The notes under the pieces: generated by a model
The model's database searches: none
Told to the model about the DNA's origin: nothing
What the model saw: only the letters and a program-made list of their open reading frames with translations
Made by a program: the position numbers and the translations under genes
Shown here: piece by piece, positions 1 to 9,272 of the stretch
How the letters are laid out: the number at the start of each line of letters is the position of its first letter
Position numbering within the stretch: position 1 is the stretch's first letter
Origin: Prevotella disiens JCM 6334 = ATCC 29426
Lineage (GTDB): Bacteria; Bacteroidota; Bacteroidia; Bacteroidales; Bacteroidaceae
NCBI RefSeq assembly: GCF_000613345.1
Contig: NZ_BAIS01000029.1
Coordinates: 1-32,323 of the forward strand
DNA: 32,323 bases
Direction: 5' to 3'

Positions 1-36
1 TTAAACATTTGTTCACTTTCTTTCTTTTGTTTTTTG

Positions 37-44
37 TACCTTTG
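37..44 (+). promoter_or_regulatory. -7 promoter element of the MATE gene
   Basis: The sequence tacctttg matches the Bacteroidetes -7 consensus TAnnTTTG. No TTTG lies at the usual 19-21 base distance upstream. The element ends only 8 bases before the ATG at 53, so transcription would start almost at the start codon. Either the mRNA is nearly leaderless or translation starts further in. Confidence 0.6.
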
Positions 45-52
45 TCATTGAT

Positions 53-1390
53 ATGAGAAAGGAAAAGAATAATTTCACATTCCTAACCGAGGGACCTATC
101 CACAAGGTTGTCATTAAAATGGCAATACCAACCATAATTTCGATGTTGGTAACAAGTTTATATAATATTGCAGACACTTATTTTGTTGGGCAAATAAACA
201 CGCAATCGACTGCTGCTGTGGGCATAGTCTTCTCCTTAATGTTCTTTATTCAGGCTTTTGGCTTCTTTTTCGGACATGGCTCTGGCAATTATATCTCTCG
301 TGAATTAGGTGCTCAATGCCATGACAATGCCACTCGTATGGCTTCGACAGGATTTTTCTATTCTTTTCTTTTTGGTTTGCTCATCATGGTAGGTGGTTTG
401 CTCTTCATTCGTCCCCTTTCACTCCTCTTAGGCAGCACTCCAACCATTCTTCCTTATACAGAAAAGTACTTAAAAATCATACTATTAGGTGCACCATTCC
501 TTACGTCTTCACTTGTTTTGAACAATCAAATGCGTCTGCAAGGCAATGCCAAATATTCAATGTATGGGATTGTTGTGGGTGCTATTCTCAATGTTGCGCT
601 TGACCCTTTGTTCATTTTTGTCTTCAAATTAGGAATTTCAGGTGCTGCAATCGCTACCATAATCGGTCAAATAACCTCTTTCTTGATACTCTTTTTCATG
701 GCACGTCATGGTGAAAATATAGGAATTTATTTCCGAAATTTTGCTCCTTCGTGGTCAACCTTTAAGGAAATATTCTATGGAGGCAGCCCTTCTTTATTGC
801 GACAAGGCTTAGCCTGTGTTGCAACCATGTCGCTCAATATTGCAGCTGGAGTATATGGCGATGCTGCCATTGCCGCAATGAGCATCGTTTCTCGAATATC
901 GTTGCTCATTTTGGCCACCGTGATTGGTTTAGGACAGGGTTTTCAACCACTTTGTGGTTTCTGTTATGGTGCAGGACTTTATGAACGATTGCAAAAAGCC
1001 TATAAATTTACCGTAAAATTAGGTACCATTTTTCTCTTCATCTGTACCATTTTGGGTTGGATTTTCAGCAGTTCGCTTATCCAAATTTTCCGAAACGACC
1101 CACAAGTTATTGCGATTGGTGTGGTGGCTTTGCGCTGGCAATTATGCACTTATCCCTTAAATGCTTTTATCATAGCAAGCAACATGTTATTGCAAACTTG
1201 TCGCAAACCATTGCGTGCCAACTTCTTAGCAGCAACCCGACAAGGGTTATTTTTCATTCCTTTAATCTTCATTTTGCCCCATTTCCTTGGTCTGTATGGT
1301 GTGGAAATGTGCCAAGCCGTGAGCGACCTGCTTTCATTCATTTCAACTGTACCTATTATTATTTACACTTTCAAAGAATTTAATCAATAG
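53..1390 (+). CDS. MATE family multidrug/cation exporter
   Basis: This is a 445-residue integral membrane protein of the multi-antimicrobial extrusion (MATE) family. Such proteins export drugs or other organic molecules across the inner membrane in exchange for Na+ or H+. The sequence is almost wholly hydrophobic with about 12 membrane segments. It begins with the characteristic segment after 'GPIHKVVIKMAIPTIISML' and carries 'LYNIADTYFVGQ' near residues 37-48, a signature of the DinF/NorM-like branch. The internal two-fold repeat is visible, with a second half starting near residue 235 ('FKEIFYGGSPSLLRQGL'). The length is normal. The start at 53 is the first ATG after a very close promoter element; Met23 is an alternative. 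The gene stands alone, followed by a repeat array and cca. The substrate cannot be read from the sequence. Confidence 0.93.
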   Translation: MRKEKNNFTFLTEGPIHKVVIKMAIPTIISMLVTSLYNIADTYFVGQINTQSTAAVGIVFSLMFFIQAFGFFFGHGSGNYISRELGAQCHDNATRMASTGFFYSFLFGLLIMVGGLLFIRPLSLLLGSTPTILPYTEKYLKIILLGAPFLTSSLVLNNQMRLQGNAKYSMYGIVVGAILNVALDPLFIFVFKLGISGAAIATIIGQITSFLILFFMARHGENIGIYFRNFAPSWSTFKEIFYGGSPSLLRQGLACVATMSLNIAAGVYGDAAIAAMSIVSRISLLILATVIGLGQGFQPLCGFCYGAGLYERLQKAYKFTVKLGTIFLFICTILGWIFSSSLIQIFRNDPQVIAIGVVALRWQLCTYPLNAFIIASNMLLQTCRKPLRANFLAATRQGLFFIPLIFILPHFLGLYGVEMCQAVSDLLSFISTVPIIIYTFKEFNQ

Positions 1391-1429
1391 CAATATCCCC
1401 ATTTCTTTGCATGGAAATTCTTTCAGAAA

Positions 1430-1489
1430 TCAAAATAGGCTGTTTTGCAGTTCAAAATAGGCTGTTTCGTAGCTCAAAATAGGCTGTTT
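1430..1489. repeat. Three-copy palindromic repeat array with 22-bp period
   Basis: The 16-base core tcaaaataggctgttt starts at 1430, 1452 and 1474, exactly 22 bases apart, with six-base spacers that differ (tgcagt, cgtagc). The core extended by one or two bases, caaaataggctgttttg, is a near-palindrome (14 of 17 positions symmetrical). The array lies between the MATE stop codon and the cca promoter. Two relatives of the core, facing each other, occur at 25932-25969. It could be a DNA-binding site array or an RNA hairpin series; nothing here decides which. Confidence 0.85.
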
Positions 1490-1582
1490 TGTACGCTAAT
1501 ATCTATTGTTTTTTATTCAAAAGAAAAAGTTTATTGTCATTAGATTTTCTTTACTTTTCTTGCTTTTGGCATTTCATTTTTG

Positions 1583-1590
1583 TATCTTTG
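1583..1590 (+). promoter_or_regulatory. -7 promoter element of cca
   Basis: The sequence tatctttg is a perfect TAnnTTTG element 23 bases upstream of the ATG at 1614. It lies inside the upstream extension of the open frame (back to a TTG at 1506), which argues that translation starts at 1614 and not earlier. Confidence 0.75.
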
Positions 1591-1613
1591 CACTCTCATA
1601 TTTAATTTTTAGT

Positions 1614-3036
1614 ATGCGCGACCTCACCGATGCCGAATTGGCAAAGTTTATAGATAAGGATATATTTCATAAAATTTCTGATGCAGCCGATAAACTCGGC
1701 TTAGAATGTTACGTTGTGGGCGGTTACGTTCGCGACTTATTCCTTGAACGACCTTCCAATGATATTGATGTTGTTGTCGTTGGGAGTGGTATCAGTGTTG
1801 CCAATGAACTTAAAAAAACACTCGGAAAGCGTGCGCACATATCTGTTTTCCATAACTTTGGCACTGCACAAGTGAAGCTCGGAGGTATGGAAGTTGAATT
1901 TGTTGGCGCACGAAAGGAGAGTTATAGCCACAATAGCAGGAAACCAATTGTGGAAGACGGAACGTTGGAAGACGACCAAAATCGCCGTGATTTCACTATC
2001 AATGCCATGGCGGTGTGTTTGAATAAAGAACATTTTGGCGAATTGGTAGACCCTTTTGGTGGTGTAGACGACTTGTGGGACGGTATTATTCGTACACCAT
2101 TAGACCCAGATATAACTTTCTCGGACGACCCTTTGCGCATGATGCGCTGTGTAAGATTTGCTACTCAACTCAACTTTTTTATTGAAGACGAAACGTTTGA
2201 AGCGTTGGAACGCAACGCTGAACGTATCAAAATTGTCAGTGGAGAACGTATTGCCGATGAGTTAAATAAAATCATGGCTACCAAAACGCCAAGCAAAGTT
2301 TATAGATTTGTATCGTTGTGGATTGTTACAAATCATTTTGCCAGAATTAGTGGCAATGGACGTGGTTGAAACTCGCAATGGACGAGCGCATAAAAATAAT
2401 TTTTACCATACCTTAGAAGTATTGGATAATGCTGCACGCACCACTGATAAGCTTTGGTTGCGATGGGCCGCACTGTTCCATGATATTGGTAAACCAAAGA
2501 GTAAACGTTGGGACGCTTCCATAGGTTGGACTTTCCATAGCCATAATATCATTGGTGCAAAGATGATTCCGACTATCTTTAAACGTCTGAAATTCCCAAT
2601 GGACGCCAAAATGAAGTATGTTCGCAAGTTGGTAGACTTACACATGCGTCCTATCATTATAGCTGATGAGGAAGTTACCGATTCAGCTGTTCGTCGATTA
2701 ATGAACGATGCTGGCGACGATATTGACGACCTTATGACACTTTGCGAAGCCGATATTACCAGTAAAAATGCTGCACGCAAACAACGTTTTTTAGATAACT
2801 TCAAGACTGTTCGTGAAAAGTTGGAGGATTTAAAAGAACGTGATTATAAACGATTGTTGCAACCTTGTATCGATGGCGATGAGATTATGGAAATCTTTAA
2901 TTTAAAGCCAAGTCGTGAAGTTGGGGAACTAAAAAAAACTTTAAAGGAAGCTGTTTTAGACAATCGTGTACCCAATGAGCGCGAACCTCTTATGGAATTG
3001 CTAAAACAAAAAGCAGCAGAAATGGGCTTAGTCTGA
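1614..3036 (+). pseudogene. cca: Frameshifted CCA tRNA nucleotidyltransferase (HD-domain type)
   Basis: The CCA-adding enzyme builds or repairs the 3' CCA end of tRNAs. The N-terminal part (1614-2369) carries the nucleotidyltransferase signature: GGYVRD at residues 36-41 and DID at 50-52, the catalytic carboxylates. It also has 'RRDFTINAMAV' and the neck region. The rest lies in another frame, open to the stop at 3036. It contains the HD hydrolase-like domain ('[14 protein letters not shown]') and the C-terminal helical part. Reading passes from one frame to the other at about 2295-2305; around there '...TKTPSK' should continue as '(G)[17 protein letters not shown]'. One extra base or two missing bases explains it. 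I see no slippery heptamer typical of programmed frameshifting. Joined, the product would be about 474 residues, the normal size for Bacteroidales. The tmRNA gene in this window lacks an encoded CCA, so the enzyme should be needed. A sequencing or assembly error is therefore as likely as real inactivation. Confidence 0.88.
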
Positions 3037-3091
3037 TGTAATTTTTGTTAAATCTTTGTCTTATTACTTCTTTAAATTCAATTAAAAATTG

Positions 3092-3099
3092 TATCTTTG
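3092..3099 (+). promoter_or_regulatory. -7 promoter element of the RND efflux operon
   Basis: The sequence tatctttg matches TAnnTTTG perfectly and lies 126 bases before the adaptor ATG at 3226. This gives the operon an untranslated leader of roughly 120 bases. I do not see a clear TTTG at -33. No regulator gene (TetR, MarR or two-component) flanks the operon. Confidence 0.72.
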
Positions 3100-3225
3100 C
3101 AGTATGAAAACTTATTCTTTGTGTTGAGTTTTCGCAAAAAGTATAAAATGCTTGTCTTTAATAGCAAAGAGATTAGAATTTAAGGAACGGCAGATAAGAA
3201 AAGATTATAAATTACAAACAGACGT

Positions 3226-4563
3226 ATGATAAAAAGCAAATTTTTACTATTCGCAGCTTTGGCTGTGGCAGTGCTTACAAGTTGTGGTGGAGGAGGCAAA
3301 CATCAGTTGCCAACCAACAACGAGTATCCAGTGATAACGATTGGTGCAGCAAATGCACAGATGAAAACGACCTATCCTGCTACAATAAAAGGTATTCAGG
3401 ACGTGGAAGTACGTCCGAAAGTAAGTGGCTTTATTACCAAACTTTATGTACACGAAGGCGAAGCTGTAAAGGCAGGGCAAGTGCTTTTTGTGGTGGATAA
3501 CGCAATCTACCAATCGGCAGTACGCCAAGCAGAAGCAGCAGTGGCTTCGGCACAAAGCGGAGTAAATCGTGCGCAAGCAAGTGTAGTTCAAGCAGCAGCA
3601 GCTTTAAACTCAGCATTAGCTCAAGCGGCAACAGCACAATTAACTTATAACAACAGCAAGCAACTCTATGCAAACAAAGTAATTGGCGATTACGAGATGC
3701 AAGCTGCAAAAAATGGTTATGAAACTGCACAAGCAGCCGTAAATCAAGCACGAAGTGGCATTCAAGCCGCAAATTCAGGTGTGAAACAAGCGCAAGCAGG
3801 CGTTAAACAAGCACAAGCAGGATTAGCTTCGGCAAAAGAAAACCTTAGTTTCTGCTATGTAAAAAGTCCAGCAAGCGGTTATGTAGGTAGCCTTCCATAT
3901 AAAGAAGGAGCATTGGTAAGTCCTTCTTCTCCGATGCCAATTACAACCATCAGTAATATTTCGACCATGGAAGTCTATTTTTCTATGACAGAATCCGATA
4001 TTCTTACCCTTTCACGCAATAACCGTACATTGGGTAATGCACTCAATACGTTCCCAAGTGTAAGCCTCTTATTGGCTGATGGGTCGGTTTATAACCATGT
4101 AGGAAAGATTGTTAAAACAAGTGGAATGATTGATGCTGCAACAGGAACAGTAAGCGTCATAGCACGTTTTCCTAACCCTGAAAGTTTATTGAAGAGTGGT
4201 GGTAGCGGTCAAGTTGTGATTGCAAAGAATAATAACAATGCTTTGGTTATTCCGCAAGATGCTACTGTACAAGTGCAAGACAAGATTTTCGTTTACAAAG
4301 TAGATTCTAATAATAAGGTACATTATACTGAAATCAAGGTAAATGCACAGAACGATGGCATAAATTACATCGTTACTTCGGGTTTGAAACTTGGCGAAAA
4401 GATAGTTTCTAAGGGACTTGCAAGTCTTCAAGACGGCATGGAAATCAAGGCATTGACTCCTGCACAATACAAAGAAGCATTGAAAAAAGCTGCATCATTG
4501 GGCGCAAATCAAAGTTCGGCAGAAGGTTTCTTGAAAGCAATGAAGGGCGAAGATAAGAAATAA
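3226..4563 (+). CDS. RND efflux periplasmic adaptor (membrane fusion lipoprotein)
   Basis: This 445-residue AcrA/MexA-type adaptor links the inner-membrane RND pump to the outer-membrane channel. A lipoprotein signal peptide ends in the lipobox LTSC, with Cys20 as the expected lipidated residue. It is followed by a glycine stretch. Residues about 50-90 form the first half of the barrel-sandwich (lipoyl-like) domain ('ATIKGIQDVEVRPKVSGFI'). Residues about 95-205 form a long alanine- and glutamine-rich coiled-coil hairpin with the internal repeat GVKQAQAGVKQAQAG. The second lipoyl half ('ENLSFCYVKSPASGYVG'), beta-barrel and membrane-proximal domains follow. The C-terminal tail is lysine-rich. 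It is first in the operon and 21 bases upstream of the permease. The alternative name 'HlyD family secretion protein' is less exact, since the RND partner is adjacent. Confidence 0.95.
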   Translation: MIKSKFLLFAALAVAVLTSCGGGGKHQLPTNNEYPVITIGAANAQMKTTYPATIKGIQDVEVRPKVSGFITKLYVHEGEAVKAGQVLFVVDNAIYQSAVRQAEAAVASAQSGVNRAQASVVQAAAALNSALAQAATAQLTYNNSKQLYANKVIGDYEMQAAKNGYETAQAAVNQARSGIQAANSGVKQAQAGVKQAQAGLASAKENLSFCYVKSPASGYVGSLPYKEGALVSPSSPMPITTISNISTMEVYFSMTESDILTLSRNNRTLGNALNTFPSVSLLLADGSVYNHVGKIVKTSGMIDAATGTVSVIARFPNPESLLKSGGSGQVVIAKNNNNALVIPQDATVQVQDKIFVYKVDSNNKVHYTEIKVNAQNDGINYIVTSGLKLGEKIVSKGLASLQDGMEIKALTPAQYKEALKKAASLGANQSSAEGFLKAMKGEDKK

Positions 4564-4584
4564 AGTACTTAAACGAAAAGAATT

Positions 4585-7500
4585 ATGACATTTACAAACT
4601 TTATAAAACGTCCTGTACTCTCTACCGTGGTGTCTATCTTTTTCGTGCTTTTAGGTACGATAGGATTGATTTCACTCCCTATTGAGCAGTATCCAGATAT
4701 TGCTCCGCCTACCATTTCGGTAATGGCAAACTATCAAGGAGCAGACGCACAGACCGTTTTAAATTCCGTTATTACCCCTTTGGAAGAAAGTATTAACGGT
4801 GTAGAGAATATGACCTACATACAATCAACGGCTACCAATTCGGGTAGTGCGATGATTACGGTTTATTTTAAACAAGGTTCTGACCCTAATATGGCGTCGG
4901 TAAACGTGCAAAATCGTGTTTCACAAGCGCAAGCATTGCTGCCTGCGGAGGTTACTCGTGCAGGTGTCACAGTGTCTAAACGCCAAACGTCTAACGTGGT
5001 AATGTACTCTCTGACAACCGACGATGGTCGTTACGATGATGAGTTCTTGACCAACTATAACAACATTAACGTTGTTCCTTTGCTGAAACGTATCAATGGT
5101 GTGGGCGATGTGCAAACTCCTGGTATGAAGACCTATTCTATGCGAATATGGCTGAAACCTGAAAAAATGAAGCAATACGGACTTGTTCCAAGCGATATTG
5201 CAGGAGCTTTGGCAGAACAAAATATCGAAGCTGCCCCTGGTTCGTTCGGAGAACAGAGCAATATGAAGTATGAATACACCATGCGTTATAAAGGTCGCCT
5301 CAAAACGCAAAAGGAATACGAAGACATTATCATATCAAATAATGTGAACGGACAAACGCTTCATTTGCGTGATGTGGCTGATGTGAAACTTGGCGGATTG
5401 ATGTATTCTGTTTCAATGCTCAACAACAAGCAACCATCAGTAGTGGGTATGGTACAACAAATTGCTGGCTCTAACGCTACACAAATAGCCAAAGATGTGA
5501 AAGCAGCCCTTGAAGATGTGCAAAAGAATATGCCTCCTGGCATGAAAGTAACCATTCAACAAGATGTTACAGAATTCTTATTTGCCTCTATGGAGGAAGT
5601 AATTTTCACGCTGTTCATTACTTTGTTGTTGGTATTCTTTGTGGTTTACATCTTCTTGCAAGATTTACGCTCAACGTTAATTCCAATGATTGCCGTTCCT
5701 GTGGCATTGATTGGCTCGTTCTTCTTCCTATGGATGTTTGGTTTCTCAATCAACTTGCTGACACTTTCCGCCCTCTTATTGGCAATTGCTATTGTGGTGG
5801 ACGATGCCATTGTGGTGGTTGAAGCTGTCCATGCAAAGTTGGATTTGGGCTATAAGAGTGCTTTAACGGCTGCCATTGATGCGATGAACGAAATTTCAGG
5901 AGCCATTATTTCCATTACGTTGGTTATGTCTGCCGTGTTCATTCCTGTTTCATTTATGAGCGGAACATCGGGAACTTTCTATCGAGAATTTGGCGTTACC
6001 ATGGCAGTATCTATTGTCATTTCTGCTTTAAATGCCTTAACCCTTTCTCCAGCCTTATGTGCTATTCTCTTAAAGCCACACAGTGAGGAGGAAAAGAAGA
6101 AGATTAGTAGGGTAGATAGATTCCATTTAGCATTCAATACACAATACGAAAAAATCAACGAGAAGTATAAAAAGACAGTTGAAAAAATCATTGGTAATCG
6201 CATTATCACAGGTATTTCGGTTGTCGTTGGTATCTTAGCTTTGGTTATTACGATGGCTACTACGAAGACAGGACTTGTGCCTGACGAAGATACGGGTGTA
6301 CTTTTTGCTATGGTATCTTTGGAACCTGGTATGTCTCAAACCGAAACGAAAAAGGTAACAGAACAGATTGACAAAATGTTGGAAACCAATCCATACGTTG
6401 AACGCCGTGTGCAATTGATTGGATACAACTTCATTGCGGGTCAAGGTTCAGACCAAGCCACTTTCATCATAAAGTTAAAACCATTCGAAGAACGTAAATA
6501 TAGTATGTTCGACCGCATTAAATCTGTCTTTAATGGGGCGGGGATTGCAGGTTTATTTATCGACCCAACATCATCAAATATGATTCTTGGAATGATTTAT
6601 AAACAAACTGCCAGCATCAAAGGAGCAAGAGTTTTGGCATTCGGACCACCTATGGTTCCAGGATTTTCAGTTTCCAATGGTCTTACAATGTCTATGCAAG
6701 ACCGCACAGGAGGCGACTTAAACAAGTTCTTTACAATCACTCAAGAGTATCTTGCAGCCTTGAAAGAACGTCCTGAAATCGGGAATGCAATGACAACATA
6801 CAACCCTAATTATCCGCAATACATGGTGGATATAAACGTGGCAAGGGCAAAACAATCGGGCACTTCGCCTGCTGCAATCCTTTCTGTGTTACAGGGTTAT
6901 TATGGCGGTATGTATGCTTCCAACTTTAATGCTTACGGAAAACTCTATCGTGTGATGATTCAAGGTTCGGTAGAAAGCCGCATTAACCCAGATGGATTGA
7001 ATAATATTTATGTTCGAACCCCTGGTGGAATGGCACCAGTGAGCGAGTTTTGTACATTAAAACGTGTTTATGGACCTTCTAATATAGCACGTTTCAACCT
7101 CTTTACGGCTATTACAGTGAATGCGCAAGCTGCTGATGGCTATTCGTCAGGTGATGCTATCAAAGCCGTAGAAGAAGTAGCAGCACAAAAATTACCTCCT
7201 GGTTACACCTACGAATTTTCTGGTTTGACACGTTCAGAACAAGAGTCTTCTAACTCAACAGCCATGATTTTCGTTCTCTGCTTGGTATTTGTCTACTTGA
7301 TTTTGAGTGCGCAATACGAAAGTTATTTGCTTCCATTGGCGGTAATTTTGTCTATTCCTTTTGGTTTGGCAGGTGCTTTTATCTTCACAATGTTGTTTGG
7401 ACACAACAACGACATCTACATGCAAATTTCGCTGATTATGCTCATTGGTTTATTAGCAAAGAACGCAATTTTGATTGTAGAATTTGCTTTGGAACGTCGC

Positions 7501-7845
7501 AGAACAGGTATGGCGATTAAATATGCTGCCATTCTTGGTGCAGGAGCCCGTCTTCGCCCAATTCTTATGACCTCTTTGGCAATGGTCGTTGGTTTGTTGC
7601 CATTGATGTTTGCCAGTGGAGTAGGTCGCAATGGTAACCAAACTTTGGGTGCAGCAGCCGTAGGTGGTATGCTTATCGGTACGCTTTGCCAAGTATTTAT
7701 TGTACCCTCGTTATTTGTAATCTTCCAATATTTGCAAGAACGCATTAAGCCTATTGCCTTTGAAGACGAGGAAAACAAGCAGGTTGCTAAAGAATTGAAG
7801 CAATTTGTAAGTAGGCCTATAAGCGATTACAAGGTAAAAGAATAA
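4585..7845 (+). CDS. RND efflux permease, AcrB/HAE1 type
   Basis: This is a 1086-residue hydrophobe/amphiphile efflux permease (AcrB/MexB-like), the proton-driven inner-membrane part of a tripartite pump. The N-terminus 'FIKRPVLSTVVSIFFVLLG' is the family's first membrane helix. It is followed by a large periplasmic loop containing the 'YPDIAPPTISVMANYQGA' pore-domain start. The proton-relay aspartates are the pair at residues 406-407 in 'AIAIVVDDAIVVVEAV' (TM4). The TM10 lysine is near residue 959 in 'IGLLAKNAILIVEFALERR'. A second periplasmic loop lies between about 560 and 880. These features mark a drug/amphiphile pump and not a heavy-metal pump. The C-terminal tail after the last helix is about 35 charged residues. 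Translation of the three pump genes is tightly linked (gaps of 21 and 23 bases). Substrates cannot be predicted. Confidence 0.96.
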   Translation: MTFTNFIKRPVLSTVVSIFFVLLGTIGLISLPIEQYPDIAPPTISVMANYQGADAQTVLNSVITPLEESINGVENMTYIQSTATNSGSAMITVYFKQGSDPNMASVNVQNRVSQAQALLPAEVTRAGVTVSKRQTSNVVMYSLTTDDGRYDDEFLTNYNNINVVPLLKRINGVGDVQTPGMKTYSMRIWLKPEKMKQYGLVPSDIAGALAEQNIEAAPGSFGEQSNMKYEYTMRYKGRLKTQKEYEDIIISNNVNGQTLHLRDVADVKLGGLMYSVSMLNNKQPSVVGMVQQIAGSNATQIAKDVKAALEDVQKNMPPGMKVTIQQDVTEFLFASMEEVIFTLFITLLLVFFVVYIFLQDLRSTLIPMIAVPVALIGSFFFLWMFGFSINLLTLSALLLAIAIVVDDAIVVVEAVHAKLDLGYKSALTAAIDAMNEISGAIISITLVMSAVFIPVSFMSGTSGTFYREFGVTMAVSIVISALNALTLSPALCAILLKPHSEEEKKKISRVDRFHLAFNTQYEKINEKYKKTVEKIIGNRIITGISVVVGILALVITMATTKTGLVPDEDTGVLFAMVSLEPGMSQTETKKVTEQIDKMLETNPYVERRVQLIGYNFIAGQGSDQATFIIKLKPFEERKYSMFDRIKSVFNGAGIAGLFIDPTSSNMILGMIYKQTASIKGARVLAFGPPMVPGFSVSNGLTMSMQDRTGGDLNKFFTITQEYLAALKERPEIGNAMTTYNPNYPQYMVDINVARAKQSGTSPAAILSVLQGYYGGMYASNFNAYGKLYRVMIQGSVESRINPDGLNNIYVRTPGGMAPVSEFCTLKRVYGPSNIARFNLFTAITVNAQAADGYSSGDAIKAVEEVAAQKLPPGYTYEFSGLTRSEQESSNSTAMIFVLCLVFVYLILSAQYESYLLPLAVILSIPFGLAGAFIFTMLFGHNNDIYMQISLIMLIGLLAKNAILIVEFALERRRTGMAIKYAAILGAGARLRPILMTSLAMVVGLLPLMFASGVGRNGNQTLGAAAVGGMLIGTLCQVFIVPSLFVIFQYLQERIKPIAFEDEENKQVAKELKQFVSRPISDYKVKE

Positions 7846-7868
7846 AGTTTACGAATTAAAAGAGTAAA

Positions 7869-9248
7869 ATGAAAAAAATAAATATAATCATAATAGCACT
7901 TGCAACTCTCAGTTTGACGGGTTGTAAGAGCCTATATGGCACTTACGAACGTCCTGAAGTAAAGACTTCTGGCATCGTTCGCAACCCTATTAATGCTGAT
8001 GCCACATTAGAAGGAGCAAACGATTTCGGCATTCTTCCATGGCGAAGTGTCTTTACTGATAGTCATTTACAAGCTATTATAGAAAAAGCATTGACCAATA
8101 ATCCCGACCTTCTCAATGCTGCTTTGAATATTGATATTGCTGAACAACAGCTTAGTACTGCAAAATTAGCCTTCTTACCTTCGGTCGTTTTCGCTCCACA
8201 AGGCACTATTTCTCATTTTGGAGACCAGAAAGAAGCTACAAAATCGTATGTGCTTCCAATTTCAGCAAGTTGGGAAATCGACCTTTTTGGAAAACTTCGC
8301 AACGAGAAAATGGCTGCCCAAATGGCGATGATACAGATGCAAGATTATAAAGTTGCCGTACAAACACGCTTAATTTGCAATGTTGCTAACCTTTATTACA
8401 CCTTGCTCATGCTTGACCGTCAGAACCAAATTGTTACAGATATGGCTGACCTTACAAAGAACACATGGGAGATGATGAAACTGCAAATGGACTATGGACG
8501 CGCACGTTCTACAAGTATCCAAAGTGCAGAAGCGGCTTATTACAGTGTGCAAACTCGTGCTGCTGATATTAAAAGACAAATTCGTGAAGTCGAAAATTCA
8601 TTGAGTTTACTCATGGGAGAACCTGCTCATAGCATCGCACACGGAGCATTAGACAATCAACAATTGCCTTCAAATTTATCTAATGGAGTGGGTATTGAAC
8701 TATTAAGCAATCGTGCTGATGTTCATGCAAACGAAATGGCGTTGGCTCAATGTTTCTATAATATACAAGAAGCGCGTGGGCGTTTCTATCCTTCTTTGAG
8801 CATTGCACCTACGGGAGGTTGGAGTAATGGCAACGGAATGGTAAACCCTGCCAAAATTCTTTGGAATGTAGTGGGCAATCTTACCCAACCTCTCTTCATG
8901 AAAGGTAAGCTAAAAGCTGGGTTAAAAGTAGCGGAAAATCAATACAAAATAGCTTATAATAAGTGGCAAAATAGCATTCTTACAGCAGGTGCAGAGGTGA
9001 GTAACGCTTTAGTAGCCTACAATTCCGCACAAGAAAAAGGCAAACTTTACGAACAACAGATTGATATTTTGAAGAAGAATGTAGAGCATACTCAAATGCT
9101 TTATCGCCAGAGTTCAAGCTCTTATCTTGAAGTGATTACAGCACAACAAAGCCTTTTGAATGCTGAAATAGCACAAGTTCAAGACCAATTTTCTAAGCTC
9201 CAAGCCATTGTAAACCTTTACTATGCGCTTGGTGGTGGTTCAAAATAA
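7869..9248 (+). CDS. RND efflux outer-membrane lipoprotein channel (OprM/NodT family)
   Basis: This is the 459-residue TolC-like outer-membrane factor that completes the tripartite pump. The signal peptide ends in lipobox LTGC with Cys19 as the lipidation site. This is the OprM/NodT branch, whose members are lipoproteins, unlike TolC itself. Two repeated halves are seen, each with long helices: one around residues 60-225 and one around 280-455. The family turn motif 'SASWEIDLFGKLRNE' is near residue 138, and 'NLTQPLFMKGKLKAGLKVA' is in the second half. The length is usual. It lies 23 bases after the permease gene and 24 bases before lpxA, so all four are probably one transcript. Confidence 0.94.
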   Translation: MKKINIIIIALATLSLTGCKSLYGTYERPEVKTSGIVRNPINADATLEGANDFGILPWRSVFTDSHLQAIIEKALTNNPDLLNAALNIDIAEQQLSTAKLAFLPSVVFAPQGTISHFGDQKEATKSYVLPISASWEIDLFGKLRNEKMAAQMAMIQMQDYKVAVQTRLICNVANLYYTLLMLDRQNQIVTDMADLTKNTWEMMKLQMDYGRARSTSIQSAEAAYYSVQTRAADIKRQIREVENSLSLLMGEPAHSIAHGALDNQQLPSNLSNGVGIELLSNRADVHANEMALAQCFYNIQEARGRFYPSLSIAPTGGWSNGNGMVNPAKILWNVVGNLTQPLFMKGKLKAGLKVAENQYKIAYNKWQNSILTAGAEVSNALVAYNSAQEKGKLYEQQIDILKKNVEHTQMLYRQSSSSYLEVITAQQSLLNAEIAQVQDQFSKLQAIVNLYYALGGGSK

Positions 9249-9272
9249 GATTTCTTAAAACTATTTTATAAT

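Noticed and set aside
1430..1489. CRISPR array
   Set aside because: The repeats are 16-17 bases with six-base spacers, far too short, and no cas gene is present. The same applies to 17183-17280.
1506..1613. N-terminal extension of the cca frame starting from TTG at 1506
   Set aside because: A perfect -7 promoter element lies inside it at 1583-1590, and the family protein begins at the ATG at 1614.
3104..3127. Seven-codon open frame (MKTYSLC) in the leader of the efflux operon
   Set aside because: Its ATG coincides with the expected transcription start, it has no ribosome binding site and no attenuator-like codon run or paired hairpins was found.
3760..3840. DNA repeat inside the adaptor gene (gcgcaagcaggcgttaaac type units)
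   Set aside because: It reflects the heptad-like GVKQAQA repeat of the coiled coil and is part of the coding sequence.
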